Below are positions 53,523 through 62,862 of a stretch of DNA of 64,000 bases, piece after piece. This DNA comes from G963677445 sp963677445 (GTDB lineage Bacteria > Bacteroidota > Ignavibacteria > Ignavibacteriales > Melioribacteraceae): the NCBI GenBank assembly GCA_963677445.2, contig CAXXGF010000070.1:25535-89534 (forward strand). Reading direction: 5' to 3'. The position numbers and the translations under genes are program-made. Every line of letters begins with the position of its first letter. Position 1 is the first letter of the stretch. A model generated the notes under the pieces. That model did not search any database, was not told where the DNA came from, and saw only the letters and a program-made list of their open reading frames with translations.

Positions 53523-55400
53523 ATGGATAGGAACAAGGATACTGGAGGATGTTTTTACGATGAGATTGAGCTGCTTAAGTCGAAATTTCTTACAGATACC
53601 GACCGTTATCTGAAGAGGTTGTGGGAAGCTAACAGGGATATTTTTGATATTTTAAAACGGCCGGAGGAAACAGAGGAGATTCGGGATAAGTTATATACCT
53701 ACCTCGACAGAACGGAAAGAAAAATTTTCGATATCGATAATGATCTTCACATACTTGAAAAATCCACTGTCAGAGAATGCATCAGGGTATTCAGAAGTAT
53801 AATCGGCCCGATAAATGAGCAGCGCACAGGATTTTCAGCAATGAAGACACTTATAAGGCTGGCCAAAAATGAAAGCAATGGAAAGGATATCGAGGTTTCC
53901 GTCGGTTTCATTCTTGAGTTTATTTATCTGTTCAAAGGTGTAAAAGGAAATGTAAATATTTATCGTGAAGAAGGCTCAACCAAAAGACATGTGCCTGAAT
54001 TTCTGAAGCTCAAAGGGAGGGAAGCCGCGGAAAAAAGGATGGAAGCCCTTGATGAAATAGGGATGGCGCTTCAAAAATATTTCAAAAAGTACCCTTCGGG
54101 ACTGGAAGATGAGGTTACAGAGTGGCGGAGAGATAACAGAAAAAAAATTCTGAAATATCTCGGCGGAACTGAAAAGGACTGGAAAGATTATAAATGGCAC
54201 CTGAAAAATGTGATTAAGGATCCAAAACCTCTTCTGGATCTGATAGAGTTATCATCCGCTCATAAAATTGCGGTTGAAAAAGCTGTAAAAAATAAAATTC
54301 CTTTCGGTATTACTCCTTATTACCTCTCCCTGATGGACAGAAGATTATCAATTGGTTATGACCACGCCATAAGAGCGCAGGTAATACCCCCGAAAGAATA
54401 CGTTGATAAAATGGTTGAACACAAAGTGGACAGGGATACCTCATTCGACTTTATGGGAGAACATGACACCTCTCCTGTTGACCTCGTTACCCGCCGATAC
54501 CCGATGATAGCTATTGTTAAACCATTCAACACCTGCGCCCAGATATGTGTCTATTGCCAGCGCAACTGGGAGATTGAGCGGGTGCTTGCCCCCGACGCCA
54601 TGGCTACTCAGAAAGAAATTGAAAATGCCCTGAACTGGTTTGATGAACACAAAAGCATCGGTGATATACTTATTACCGGAGGCGATCCGCTTGTGATGAA
54701 TGATACACAGCTTGAAAAAATACTGGATATCATTTCCCAAAAGGAGCATATTTTCAGAGTCAGGCTGGGTACCAGAACCCCGGTTGTAATTCCCCAGAGG
54801 TGGACCGATAGTCTGATGAGTGTTCTGAAAAAATTCCATAATCCGCCGAAGCTTGAAATTGCTGTTGTCACACATTTTGAGCACAGCTATGAAATAACTC
54901 CCGAAGCGATGAAGGCTGTTCAGAAAATAAAGAAAGCCGGCATTTCGGTATATAACCAGGAAGTATTTACTATTGAAAATTCGCGAAGGTTTGAAACGGC
55001 AAAATTGCGTCGCGATCTTAAATCTATAGGAGTTGATCCTTATTATACATTTAATATGAAAGGTAAAGAAGAAACCAGCAGATACATGGTCCCTATTGCC
55101 CGTATTCTTCAGGAAAGAAAAGAGGAAGCGAGACTTTTACCGGGACTCGACCGCACAGATGAACCGGTATTTAATGTCCCGCGACTTGGTAAAAACCACC
55201 TGCGCGCGATGCAGGATCACAGGCTTGTTATGATAATGCCCGACGGAACCAGGATTTATGAGTTCCATCCCTGGGAAAAAAATATTTCTCCTGTTCCCCC
55301 ATATAATTATCATGATGTATCGATATATGCCTATCTGGAAAAACTGGCTGCCCGTGGTGAAAATATTTCAGACTACAGAACAATATGGTACTATTATTAA
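53523..55400 (+). CDS. Long KamA-family radical SAM protein (lysine 2,3-aminomutase-like)
   Basis: 625 aa as read from 53523; probably about 645 aa if the frame at 53461 is joined. The radical SAM cluster motif is CAQICVYC (Cys338, Cys342, Cys345), with the KamA start KDYKWHLKNVIKD near 221 and FGITPYYLSLMDR near 261. GDILITGGDPLVM binds S-adenosylmethionine. The C-terminal FNVPRLGKNHL offers a Lys for PLP. An additional helical N-terminal domain of about 215 residues is present, longer than in lysine aminomutase or EpmB. The product cannot be stated. Confidence 0.85.
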   Translation: MDRNKDTGGCFYDEIELLKSKFLTDTDRYLKRLWEANRDIFDILKRPEETEEIRDKLYTYLDRTERKIFDIDNDLHILEKSTVRECIRVFRSIIGPINEQRTGFSAMKTLIRLAKNESNGKDIEVSVGFILEFIYLFKGVKGNVNIYREEGSTKRHVPEFLKLKGREAAEKRMEALDEIGMALQKYFKKYPSGLEDEVTEWRRDNRKKILKYLGGTEKDWKDYKWHLKNVIKDPKPLLDLIELSSAHKIAVEKAVKNKIPFGITPYYLSLMDRRLSIGYDHAIRAQVIPPKEYVDKMVEHKVDRDTSFDFMGEHDTSPVDLVTRRYPMIAIVKPFNTCAQICVYCQRNWEIERVLAPDAMATQKEIENALNWFDEHKSIGDILITGGDPLVMNDTQLEKILDIISQKEHIFRVRLGTRTPVVIPQRWTDSLMSVLKKFHNPPKLEIAVVTHFEHSYEITPEAMKAVQKIKKAGISVYNQEVFTIENSRRFETAKLRRDLKSIGVDPYYTFNMKGKEETSRYMVPIARILQERKEEARLLPGLDRTDEPVFNVPRLGKNHLRAMQDHRLVMIMPDGTRIYEFHPWEKNISPVPPYNYHDVSIYAYLEKLAARGENISDYRTIWYYY

Positions 55401-55626
55401 TATTTTAAATTATTCTCCATACGCAGGTGACCATGAAGTTAATTACAGGCAGATGGAGAAGTACCGGGAAGCGGGAAGGAAAGATTTGAAGATCCGCGGC
55501 GCATGTTCTATTATTCTTTGTGCCGCTGATTGGCTCCTGCTAACCCTTTTGTTCCTTTTTTCCCGGCATTGCCGGTTAATTGTAAAGATTTAATAATTCC
55601 TTACATTCAAAATTTGTGAGGCTCTG

Positions 55627-56511
55627 ATGTCAAAGAAAAAAGAAAAAAAAGCTGCCGCGGTATCTGCTTCACCCGGAGATAACGGCCATGATAAGGAAGA
55701 ATTACACCATCATGAAGTGCAACAGGAAAAAAAGACAAAGTTGAAAAAGAAATTTTATGAAGAGGAGCTCGCGAAACTGCAGCTTGAACTTGTAAAATTG
55801 CAAAACTGGGTTCAGCATGAAGGATTGAAGGTGGTTGTAATATTTGAAGGGAGAGACGCCGCGGGCAAGGGAGGAGTGATAAAAAGAATTACCGAAACTC
55901 TTAATCCCAGGGTCTGCCGCGTTGTAGCTTTGCCCAAACCAACGGAAAAAGAACAGACACAATGGTATTTCCAGCGTTATGTGTCACATCTGCCCGGCGC
56001 CGGGGAGATGGTGCTTTTCGACAGAAGCTGGTATAACCGCGCGGGTGTGGAAAGGGTTATGGGATTCTGCACAGATGATCAGTATGATGAATTCCTCAGG
56101 TCATGCCCGATGTTCGAAAGGATGCTGGTGAGATCGGGAATAGTGCTGATAAAATACTGGTTCTCGGTGAGTGACGCCGAACAGGAAAAACGATTCCAGG
56201 CCAGGATAGATGATCCCCGCAGAAGATGGAAACTGAGTCCGATGGATATGCAGTCCCGCAGCAGGTGGGTGGAATACAGCAAAGCCAAGGATATGATGTT
56301 TAATTATACCGATATCAAACAGGCTCCCTGGTATGTCGTTCCTTCAGATGATAAAAAACGGGCCAGGCTGAACACTATTTCACATTTGCTTGGCATGATA
56401 CCTTATAAGGACCTCACTCCCGAACCTATTGAGCTTCCTCCCCGGCAGGAAAACAACTGTTATATCAGGCCTCCTATTACCGATCAGACATTCGTGCCGC
56501 AGGTTTATTAA
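55627..56511 (+). CDS. ppk2: Polyphosphate kinase 2
   Basis: 294 aa. Walker A is EGRDAAGKGG (about 74-83), the lid/Walker B region is LFDRSWYNRAGVE, and the tail WYVVPSDDKKRARLNTISHLL is typical. It moves phosphate between polyphosphate and nucleoside di- or monophosphates. The N-terminus has a charged Lys/Ala/His extension of about 40 residues. GAGG precedes the ATG. It lies about 225 bp after the KamA-type gene on the same strand and ends before a strong terminator. Confidence 0.93.
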   Translation: MSKKKEKKAAAVSASPGDNGHDKEELHHHEVQQEKKTKLKKKFYEEELAKLQLELVKLQNWVQHEGLKVVVIFEGRDAAGKGGVIKRITETLNPRVCRVVALPKPTEKEQTQWYFQRYVSHLPGAGEMVLFDRSWYNRAGVERVMGFCTDDQYDEFLRSCPMFERMLVRSGIVLIKYWFSVSDAEQEKRFQARIDDPRRRWKLSPMDMQSRSRWVEYSKAKDMMFNYTDIKQAPWYVVPSDDKKRARLNTISHLLGMIPYKDLTPEPIELPPRQENNCYIRPPITDQTFVPQVY

Positions 56512-56593
56512 AGTATAAATTTGCCCTCCTACGCCAAAAAAGGGCTGCGGCGGGTAAAAATTATGAAGTTTGAAATGGATTTATTAAGTATTT

Positions 56594-56626
56594 GGGATGG
56601 CGAAGAGTTAGTTGCCATCCCTTTTT
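56594..56626 (+). terminator. Rho-independent terminator after ppk2
   Basis: GGGATGGC pairs with GCCATCCC across a 12-nt loop, followed by TTTTTCTTTT. It lies 82 bp after the ppk2 stop. Confidence 0.85.
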
Positions 56627-56701
56627 CTTTTATGATTGCTAAATAAAGGTTTGATGGCGAATAAAGCTAAAAAAATTTGAGAGATACATTCCCTGATTCT
56701 C

Positions 56702-56926
56702 CTATGCGGCAAATTTCTGAATTTCTATCAGAGCCCCGTTATTAACTGCCTTATTGGCTCTCTCAAGTAACAACCCGGTAATTTCTTCGGATAAGTAATA
56801 TTCTCCGCAATTTTCACAGACATCAGCGGGCACTTCCCGAAAAATAATTGTGGAACCCTCTTTTTCAAGGGTAACAGAAACATATCCCGGTTTTGTATTT
56901 CCATTTCTGCAGATCACACAGTTCAT
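56702..56926 (-). CDS. YgiT-type zinc-finger protein (orphan antitoxin-like)
   Basis: 74 aa from the ATG at 56926, which has GAGGAG upstream. The zinc ligands are CVICRNG and VCENCGEYYL, and the C-terminal helix is SEEITGLLLERANKA. Proteins of this type are antitoxins of MqsR or DUF4258 toxins, encoded just after the toxin. No toxin gene lies upstream (56927-57180 is repeat and AT-rich DNA), so it is an orphan. Lacks the HTH domain of full MqsA. Confidence 0.82.
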   Translation of the reverse strand: MNCVICRNGNTKPGYVSVTLEKEGSTIIFREVPADVCENCGEYYLSEEITGLLLERANKAVNNGALIEIQKFAA

Positions 56927-57184
56927 TTTAGTCTCCTCTGATCTCAAAGCTATTTCTTAAACCGGCAAGCCAGAAACAATGAGGAATTACGTCCTCCGCG
57001 GCGGATAAAAATGACGAATTGGCTTTCCCCAAGTGTTACCAATTACTTGTCATTCCGGTTTTTTGCCTCCTTTGCAAAAAGACCAGCCAAAGGCAGGCAG
57101 GCCGGAATCTAATATAGCGCTAAAATGATTTTTTTATATCTAACTCACATTAATTATTTTATTAATTCTCTAATTCATAAACTG
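56927..57184. other. Intergenic with short palindromes
   Basis: CCGGCAAGCCAG (56962-56973) and GGCAGGCAGGCCGGAATC (57091-57108) are short palindrome fragments. No gene. Confidence 0.45.
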
Positions 57185-57472
57185 GCAGAGCCAGAATAAA
57201 CAAGGTTATCGAGTTACTCAAAGTAAGTCCTCCCCCGTCTCCAAAGAAAAACACTTTGGATCCACCCCCTCCAAAGGGGGATAAAAGACGTAATGTCCCC
57301 CTATGGCCCCAGGGGGATGCAAAGCAAGGGGTGGCCTCCGGTCGTCTTTTGCCGGAGGTCGGGGGAGGACTCACCTCAAGTAACCACAAAACTTTTACCT
57401 GGCAAATATACTTTCAACTCGTTGATATATTTCTTGCCATTTTGCATAAAATTTAACTCCTTACGGAGTAAT
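57185..57472. repeat. GC-rich inverted-repeat element, copy 3
   Basis: Parallel to 52187-52450: AGTTACTCAAAGTAAGTCC, CCTCCCCCG, an extra AAAACACTTTGGATCC insert, GGGGTGGCCTCCGG, CGGGGGAGGACTCACCTC and CTTACGGAGTAATC. It is preceded by CTGGCAGAGCCAG (57182-57194). No open frame with a start signal. Confidence 0.7.
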
Positions 57473-57508
57473 CAATTCTTTTCAAAGGAAACAATAACTC
57501 AGTGAGAT

Positions 57509-59725
57509 TTACTCCTCCACTTTTGTGATTTTTTTAGCAAGCTCCTTCAACCTCTCAGGTCGGGGGTGCCCGTTTTTTATCGCTATTTTTACATTTTCAC
57601 TCAAATCCCAGCCAATTGATCTTATTCCTTCATCTAATAATTTCTCGATATTATCCTCAGCTTCGTTGAGAAATTCAGAATAATGCGCGTATCGGTAAAA
57701 CCATAATTCGATAGTCAGAGCATTTTTTTCACCACTGGATAATTTTAATGCCCTCTCAAGATATTCTGTCGCTTCTTCTTTCCTGCCAACAATTAGAAGG
57801 AATTGAGCGTAATTGCCATTGATGTTTGCATTTTCCGAATTAAGCTCTAAAGCTTTACGATAAAATATTTCAGCTCCTTCATAATCCTTTTTTGTTTCGT
57901 GTAAAAAGTTAGCATAATTACAATTGAATTTTGCATTTTCCGGATCAAGCTCCAATGCTTTACGATAATATTTCTCAGCTCCTTCATAATCCTTTTTTAT
58001 ATTCTTTAAAAAGTTAGCATAATTGCCGTTGAAGGCTGCATCTTCCGGATCAAGCTCCAATGCTTTACGATAAAATTTCTCAGCTCCCTCATAATCCTTT
58101 TTTATATTCTGTAAGAAGACTGCATAATTACCATTGTTGTTTGCATGTTCCGGATCAAGCTCCAATGCTTTACGATAATATTTTTCAGCTCCTTCATAAT
58201 CCTTTTTTATATCTTTTAAAAAGTTAGCATAATTTCCATTGTTATTTGCATTTTCCGGATCAAGCTCCAATGCTTTACGATAATATTTCTCAGCTCCTTC
58301 ATAATCCTTTTTTATATCGCGTAAAAAGGAGGCATAATTACCGTTGATGTCTGCATCCCCCGGATCAAGCTCCAATGCTTTACGATAAAATTTTTCAGCT
58401 CTTTTATAATCATTTTTAATACTCTTTAAAAAGTTAGCATAATTTCCATTGAAGATTGCATTTTCCGGATCAAGCTCCAAAGCTTTATGATAAAATTTTT
58501 CAGCTCCTTTATAATCCTTCTTTATATCGTTTAAGAAGACTGCATAATTACCATTGTTGTTTGCATTTTCCGGATCAATTTCTAAAGCATGATTATAATA
58601 CTCTTCTAATTTATCGTATTCTTTTTTATCAAAATGAAGAAAATATGTGAATCTACTCCATAACCAGGCAGTTTTGGGAAATTTTTCGAGAGCTTCGAGG
58701 TAAATAAGTTTTCTTTTTTCAAAGTCAGGTTCATTATCAGCCAATTTTGAATATTCAAACGCCGAAAGTTCCTTTGCGGGTTCTTCCGTTTCTGAAGTTA
58801 TCTCTTTTTCTTTCCCGCTAATTTCATTAAGCTGTTTGTTTGCTGATTCAATCCTTTTTTTTGTTATCAACTCCAGCTCTTCATTGATTGGTTTAATTTC
58901 ATCAAAAACCCATAGAAGCTCATGCATAATTTCATCAAAGCCATCTATCTCAATATATCTTCCATCTAATTCTTCAATAAGTTTTTTTATTCTTTCTGAA
59001 ACCGCACTATTCCTGAGGCCGCACCAGAAAAAGTTACTCGGTTTATTCATTTGTTCAAAATATTTCATCAGGCTGCCATCATTACCGCCATAACCAATCA
59101 CAACAGGGATGTGGCTGCTGAAGATATTATCTAATGGTTCTTTCCAGCTATCATCAAGTTTGCCGATATCGGCCGGGTCACTTTTTGGCTCCAGCAAAAG
59201 ATCACGATGGATTTTTATTATAAGAGGATGGATATTGGAGGGCCGGGCGTAGCCGCTCAGCGATTCATGTCCGCAAACAAGCGGTGTTTGGTCGGTGTAC
59301 TGGTAAATGGCTGTTTCAATTAAACTGTCAAAATTTGTTGTAAGAATGCAATGCCCGGGCGCTTTTGTCAGAATCTGGGCAAGAACAATATGTCCAAAAG
59401 TTGGTTTGGCTGATTTCATTTCCTGAACAAGAAATTCATAACCTGATGTTTTGTCACTTTCAAATCGTTTTCGGTATATGGGGCCATAAAAAGCCGCAAG
59501 GTCCTTTGTATTCAATTTTACTTCTTTGGCCCATTCTTTAATTTCATCTTTAGTGTATCTTTCCTGTATTTCCTTATACCACCTATCCGATAACTCTCTC
59601 CCGGATGGTATGCCGCTTTTTACACTGGCCCCGGCCCCGATGACGAAACAAAATTTTCGGCTTTCGGTGTTCTTGTGTATATCTCTTATTGTGTGCTTAA
59701 AGGTTTGCGAGCTGATTTTTTCCAT
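57509..59725 (-). CDS. SIR2-like NADase domain fused to TPR repeats (candidate anti-phage protein)
   Basis: 738 aa. The SIR2_2-type domain has VIGAGASVKSGIPSG (28-42), TTNFDSLIE (Asn131, Asp133), IIKIHRDLL (His173) and VVIGYGGND. A linker of about 60 residues (300-345) leads to TPR units: seven near-identical 35-residue repeats (NGNYANFLKDIKKDYEGAEK, then YYRKALELDPENA) and degenerate units before and after. SIR2 domains fused to sensor modules deplete NAD+ in several defence systems. It stands alone between dispersed repeats, as expected for an acquired gene. No signal peptide. Repeat number may vary. Confidence 0.82.
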   Translation of the reverse strand: MEKISSQTFKHTIRDIHKNTESRKFCFVIGAGASVKSGIPSGRELSDRWYKEIQERYTKDEIKEWAKEVKLNTKDLAAFYGPIYRKRFESDKTSGYEFLVQEMKSAKPTFGHIVLAQILTKAPGHCILTTNFDSLIETAIYQYTDQTPLVCGHESLSGYARPSNIHPLIIKIHRDLLLEPKSDPADIGKLDDSWKEPLDNIFSSHIPVVIGYGGNDGSLMKYFEQMNKPSNFFWCGLRNSAVSERIKKLIEELDGRYIEIDGFDEIMHELLWVFDEIKPINEELELITKKRIESANKQLNEISGKEKEITSETEEPAKELSAFEYSKLADNEPDFEKRKLIYLEALEKFPKTAWLWSRFTYFLHFDKKEYDKLEEYYNHALEIDPENANNNGNYAVFLNDIKKDYKGAEKFYHKALELDPENAIFNGNYANFLKSIKNDYKRAEKFYRKALELDPGDADINGNYASFLRDIKKDYEGAEKYYRKALELDPENANNNGNYANFLKDIKKDYEGAEKYYRKALELDPEHANNNGNYAVFLQNIKKDYEGAEKFYRKALELDPEDAAFNGNYANFLKNIKKDYEGAEKYYRKALELDPENAKFNCNYANFLHETKKDYEGAEIFYRKALELNSENANINGNYAQFLLIVGRKEEATEYLERALKLSSGEKNALTIELWFYRYAHYSEFLNEAEDNIEKLLDEGIRSIGWDLSENVKIAIKNGHPRPERLKELAKKITKVEE

Positions 59726-60095
59726 TATTCATTCTCATTATATAATGCTTTGTTAAAATTCTAATGCCTGCTGACAAAAATTTATTCCGGTGAGAATCCA
59801 GTAATGGAACTCAACGAATTATATATAAGCAAATTTCATATTTAATCTATAAAGTTAATATAGCTTTTCTCTTAACAAGAGCGAATTACCCCAAATGCAA
59901 TCAGTCAATGGCAAAATAGTGAAATGTGAAATTTTATGCAAAATAAAAATATCGGTTCTATATGAAAAACAAGATAGTAACAAGCTGAATAATTGGTTTG
60001 TTTTTAATATCGATTCGTCAAAGCTCCCACGGGGAATTTCCCGTGGCTATTTTACACCATCTGGCATATACCTTAATTTTTTATGGAGAAAACTT
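59726..60095. other. Intergenic with palindrome CCACGGG..CCCGTGG
   Basis: 370 bp. CCACGGGGAATTTCCCGTGG (60029-60048) is an inverted repeat with GCTATTTTACACC after it. CAATCAGTCAATGGCAAAATAG (59896 on) resembles 33600. No gene that I can support; an open stretch at 59895-60263 has no start signal. Confidence 0.5.
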
Positions 60096-61145
60096 TTAAC
60101 TGTTTGTACTCCGAATAAACGGAATAGTTACTTTTACCCACCTGTGAAAAAACTTCCGATAAGCATAAAAATATGCAACTGTAATTATTATGAAAAAAAA
60201 CGCTGCTTTTGTTTTTGCTTTTCGGGAAGACTTTATATTGTCGAAATCCTCAGTCTTCAATAACTCAAAGAATCCCATTTTCAATTCATAAACACTTATT
60301 TTTCCAGAATTGGCAACATATTTATCAAAAAAGCTGTCTGGAATTTCTTTGGCAATATATTCCTCATAATCATCATTCAGAATAGATATTTGTATTTTTT
60401 CTCCCTTCTTTCCAAAAGCAACCAATGTATTCCTTTTTAAGACCTCATAAAAATCCTGTTCAAAACTGAAACGCAATTCGGGATGCTCAATGATTTTCAA
60501 GGTTATATTCTCATCACTTTTATTCTTATCAATTATTTTTACATCTTCGGCAAGAGTTCCTTCTACTTCAATAAGTAAAGATTTATCAAATGGCCTGTAA
60601 AAAAAATCCTTACCTAATTTGATTGAAAGAAATATATAGATAAATGAAAGGAAAAAAAGGACAAGATATAAATATGGAATTGTTCTTTTTCTTGATTTGC
60701 TGAGATAATTTTGTGTGCCGTTGTTCAATCCTCTTATAATAGCGGATTTGACAGCTTCGTAATTTTTCAGATAATAATTGGTTATAACATACTTTTCCTT
60801 CTCAGTAAAAATATGCGCGCATTCGACGCCGTCAGGCTGTCTTTTTATTATATATTCTGAGAGGCTTTTCCTGCTGATTACCTTTCTGTTCAAAAATCTG
60901 TTTAAAATAATTTCATCTTCTCTTATGGAAATTTTGAAAAACAATCCATAAACAAATTTGTAAAACATATAGAGAGTAAGTAAGGAAAATAATGTGCCAA
61001 TAAAAAACATTGTTAAACTGAACACCGGATTGGTATAGAGATGATAAAATATTGATATCGGGAAAACAAGTGATAAAATGCCACCAAATAAAAATTGTAA
61101 TGTGCCGCCCGTTTTTGTCAGAGAATCAATATTCTGTCTTTTCAT
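60096..61145 (-). CDS. Membrane protein, unknown
   Basis: 349 aa from the ATG at 61145 (MKRQNIDSLTKTGG); an earlier TTG start has no support. Two membrane segments near the N-terminus (about 14-36 and 43-68), one in the middle (about 158-178) and one near the C-terminus (about 320-338) leave two soluble domains. The first resembles a PH-like bacterial domain (DEIILNRFLNRKVISRKSLSEYIIK region). Not recognised. Confidence 0.55.
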   Translation of the reverse strand: MKRQNIDSLTKTGGTLQFLFGGILSLVFPISIFYHLYTNPVFSLTMFFIGTLFSLLTLYMFYKFVYGLFFKISIREDEIILNRFLNRKVISRKSLSEYIIKRQPDGVECAHIFTEKEKYVITNYYLKNYEAVKSAIIRGLNNGTQNYLSKSRKRTIPYLYLVLFFLSFIYIFLSIKLGKDFFYRPFDKSLLIEVEGTLAEDVKIIDKNKSDENITLKIIEHPELRFSFEQDFYEVLKRNTLVAFGKKGEKIQISILNDDYEEYIAKEIPDSFFDKYVANSGKISVYELKMGFFELLKTEDFDNIKSSRKAKTKAAFFFIIITVAYFYAYRKFFHRWVKVTIPFIRSTNS

Positions 61146-61211
61146 AATATGATACAAAAACTCTTAGTGATCATTATTAAGATTGTTTTCATGAATAACA
61201 CATAGTTCATT

Positions 61212-62288
61212 CTATTTCCTATCATCCGCGCAGTCAAATTGTTCGAGGTGTTCTATCAATCCGCGAATATCATTATCTGAGACTTTAACGCCTAACCTGC
61301 GGCAGAGATTTGTGAAAAGAACCCGGTTTTTTTCCGGATTATATGATGTGAAATGTTTTGCCACATCCCCTTCGATATAAGCGTTGACATCCAGGGTGAG
61401 AATGGGCGCGTCGCAGGAGAAATTGAAATCCTTGAAATATAGATATTTTAACGCCGGACTTGCCGCCGAGCGGTAAAGGATTTGTCTTTCGGGAATATTA
61501 TAAACAATATTCCACTTGGTATGGGCCGCCGCCACAACATTGGTAAGAGTTTCAAAGGCATATTTCAACGCGTTTTTTTCGCCGCTCGAGGGGTAGTTTT
61601 TGTTTCTTTCGGCAGCGTCAGTAAAGCGCTGATTTGTATCACCCCGGTCCGATTCCCACCAGGAGGGGCCTCCTTTTTTGCATGACTCAAGCGCGACATC
61701 ATAAAATGAATTTGAAAGAGCTTTAACCGGGAGTTCCTCACCTTTTCTGATAACAGTTATTCCCTGGTACCACTCAATTACCACACTCGCGCCGGTGGCG
61801 TCGGAAATAAGAAAATGGACAGGGTTGGCTGAATCTTCGAGTCTGACTTGTTTTTCCGCTTCGACAACTTCATCAATATTCTTACAGTTATCGAGCATAT
61901 ACTGTGCCCAGGGTCCTATCGGAAGGGGCGGTCTTTCGTCACGTTCCGAAAACCTTGAACCGAGGAGCTCCATTGAACCGATCACCAGGCCTTCTTCATT
62001 CATGCCGCCGAAGGCCCATTCGAGTCCCGCCAGATTAAAGGTAACGCTTCCATATTTGGAGACCCATTCCGCCTTAACACCTGTGGTTCCCTCTCCGAAA
62101 CCCGATTTTTTAATTCCCCTCCTGTTAATAAAAACCATTCCGTCGCCGGGAATAAACAGGTCAAGATTAGATCCGAATACCGGGCCCGCCGGAGTATCCA
62201 TACAAAAATTTGTGCAGGCATTCGAAAATTCAGCGGGGGTAAAAACTATTATCAGCAGCAGCAATGAGGCGGCAATTCCTTTTCTCAT
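61212..62288 (-). CDS. Choloylglycine hydrolase-family (Ntn) amidase
   Basis: 358 aa from the ATG at 62288, with GGAG six bases upstream. The signal peptide ends FSNA, after which Cys (CTNFCMD) becomes the N-terminal nucleophile. NLDLF, VKAEWVSKYGSVTFNLAG and GGMNEEGLVIGSMEL are conserved linear-amide hydrolase motifs. Members cleave bile salts, penicillin V or N-acyl-homoserine lactones; the exported form here suggests an extracytoplasmic amide. Substrate unknown. Confidence 0.87.
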   Translation of the reverse strand: MRKGIAASLLLLIIVFTPAEFSNACTNFCMDTPAGPVFGSNLDLFIPGDGMVFINRRGIKKSGFGEGTTGVKAEWVSKYGSVTFNLAGLEWAFGGMNEEGLVIGSMELLGSRFSERDERPPLPIGPWAQYMLDNCKNIDEVVEAEKQVRLEDSANPVHFLISDATGASVVIEWYQGITVIRKGEELPVKALSNSFYDVALESCKKGGPSWWESDRGDTNQRFTDAAERNKNYPSSGEKNALKYAFETLTNVVAAAHTKWNIVYNIPERQILYRSAASPALKYLYFKDFNFSCDAPILTLDVNAYIEGDVAKHFTSYNPEKNRVLFTNLCRRLGVKVSDNDIRGLIEHLEQFDCADDRK

Positions 62289-62364
62289 TCCGGTCTCCAT
62301 CCAAATATAATGTTTTATGTTAAGCTAACATTTCCGGAGTAAAAATCAAAATTGTCTTACCGGT

Positions 62365-62670
62365 TCAGGTTAAATGCACCAGCAGGTCGGAAACCGGGGT
62401 CATCTCATATAAGGTTTCAACAGATTCGCATGAATTTCTCATCTCCTTATAAGAATTCTCAACAACAGATTCCGGCAAAACAGCTTTATCCCTAATCTCT
62501 TTTGAAGGCCATTGGGCATAGGCAATATATTCGCCATCCCTGCTTTTATGAAGCCTTGAACCAAGCGCCCCGCAGTGAGTCTTAAAGGCCTCTGTAACCT
62601 TTTTCCAAGAGCTGATAAACTGTTTTTCTTTTCCTTCAATGATTATGAATTTATATATAACGCAGTACAT
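62365..62670 (-). CDS. Antibiotic biosynthesis monooxygenase (ABM) domain protein
   Basis: 101 aa. MYCVIYKFIIIEGKEKQFISSW and AYAQWPSKEIRDKA are typical for the small ABM ferredoxin-like fold. Such proteins are quinol monooxygenases, heme-degrading enzymes or unknown. No partner gene nearby. Confidence 0.8.
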   Translation of the reverse strand: MYCVIYKFIIIEGKEKQFISSWKKVTEAFKTHCGALGSRLHKSRDGEYIAYAQWPSKEIRDKAVLPESVVENSYKEMRNSCESVETLYEMTPVSDLLVHLT

Positions 62671-62862
62671 AAGCTGATTCTTCCTTATTTATTTTTCCGG
62701 GTACAGTTTTTAACGCTGAAACTGAGTTTATAATTCATCCCCTTTTTAATACAAAGGAGCGGGACTTCAGGAATAAAGGGGAACCAATTAAAATAAACAT
62801 TGAATTTGCAGTATGCCCCATATTTATTATATTATAACATCATGTAAATAAACGAGTTGGTT

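Noticed and set aside
55258..55593. 111-codon ORF after the KamA-type gene
   Set aside because: Mostly overlaps the KamA frame out of phase and has no ribosome binding site; the tail is only by chance hydrophobic.
57880..58560. 105-bp direct repeats, possible CRISPR or tandem array
   Set aside because: The repeats are in frame and encode 35-residue TPR units of the SIR2-TPR gene.
59895..60263. 122-codon plus-strand ORF
   Set aside because: No start signal, overlaps a palindrome and the end of the convergent membrane-protein gene; composition is unlike the neighbours.
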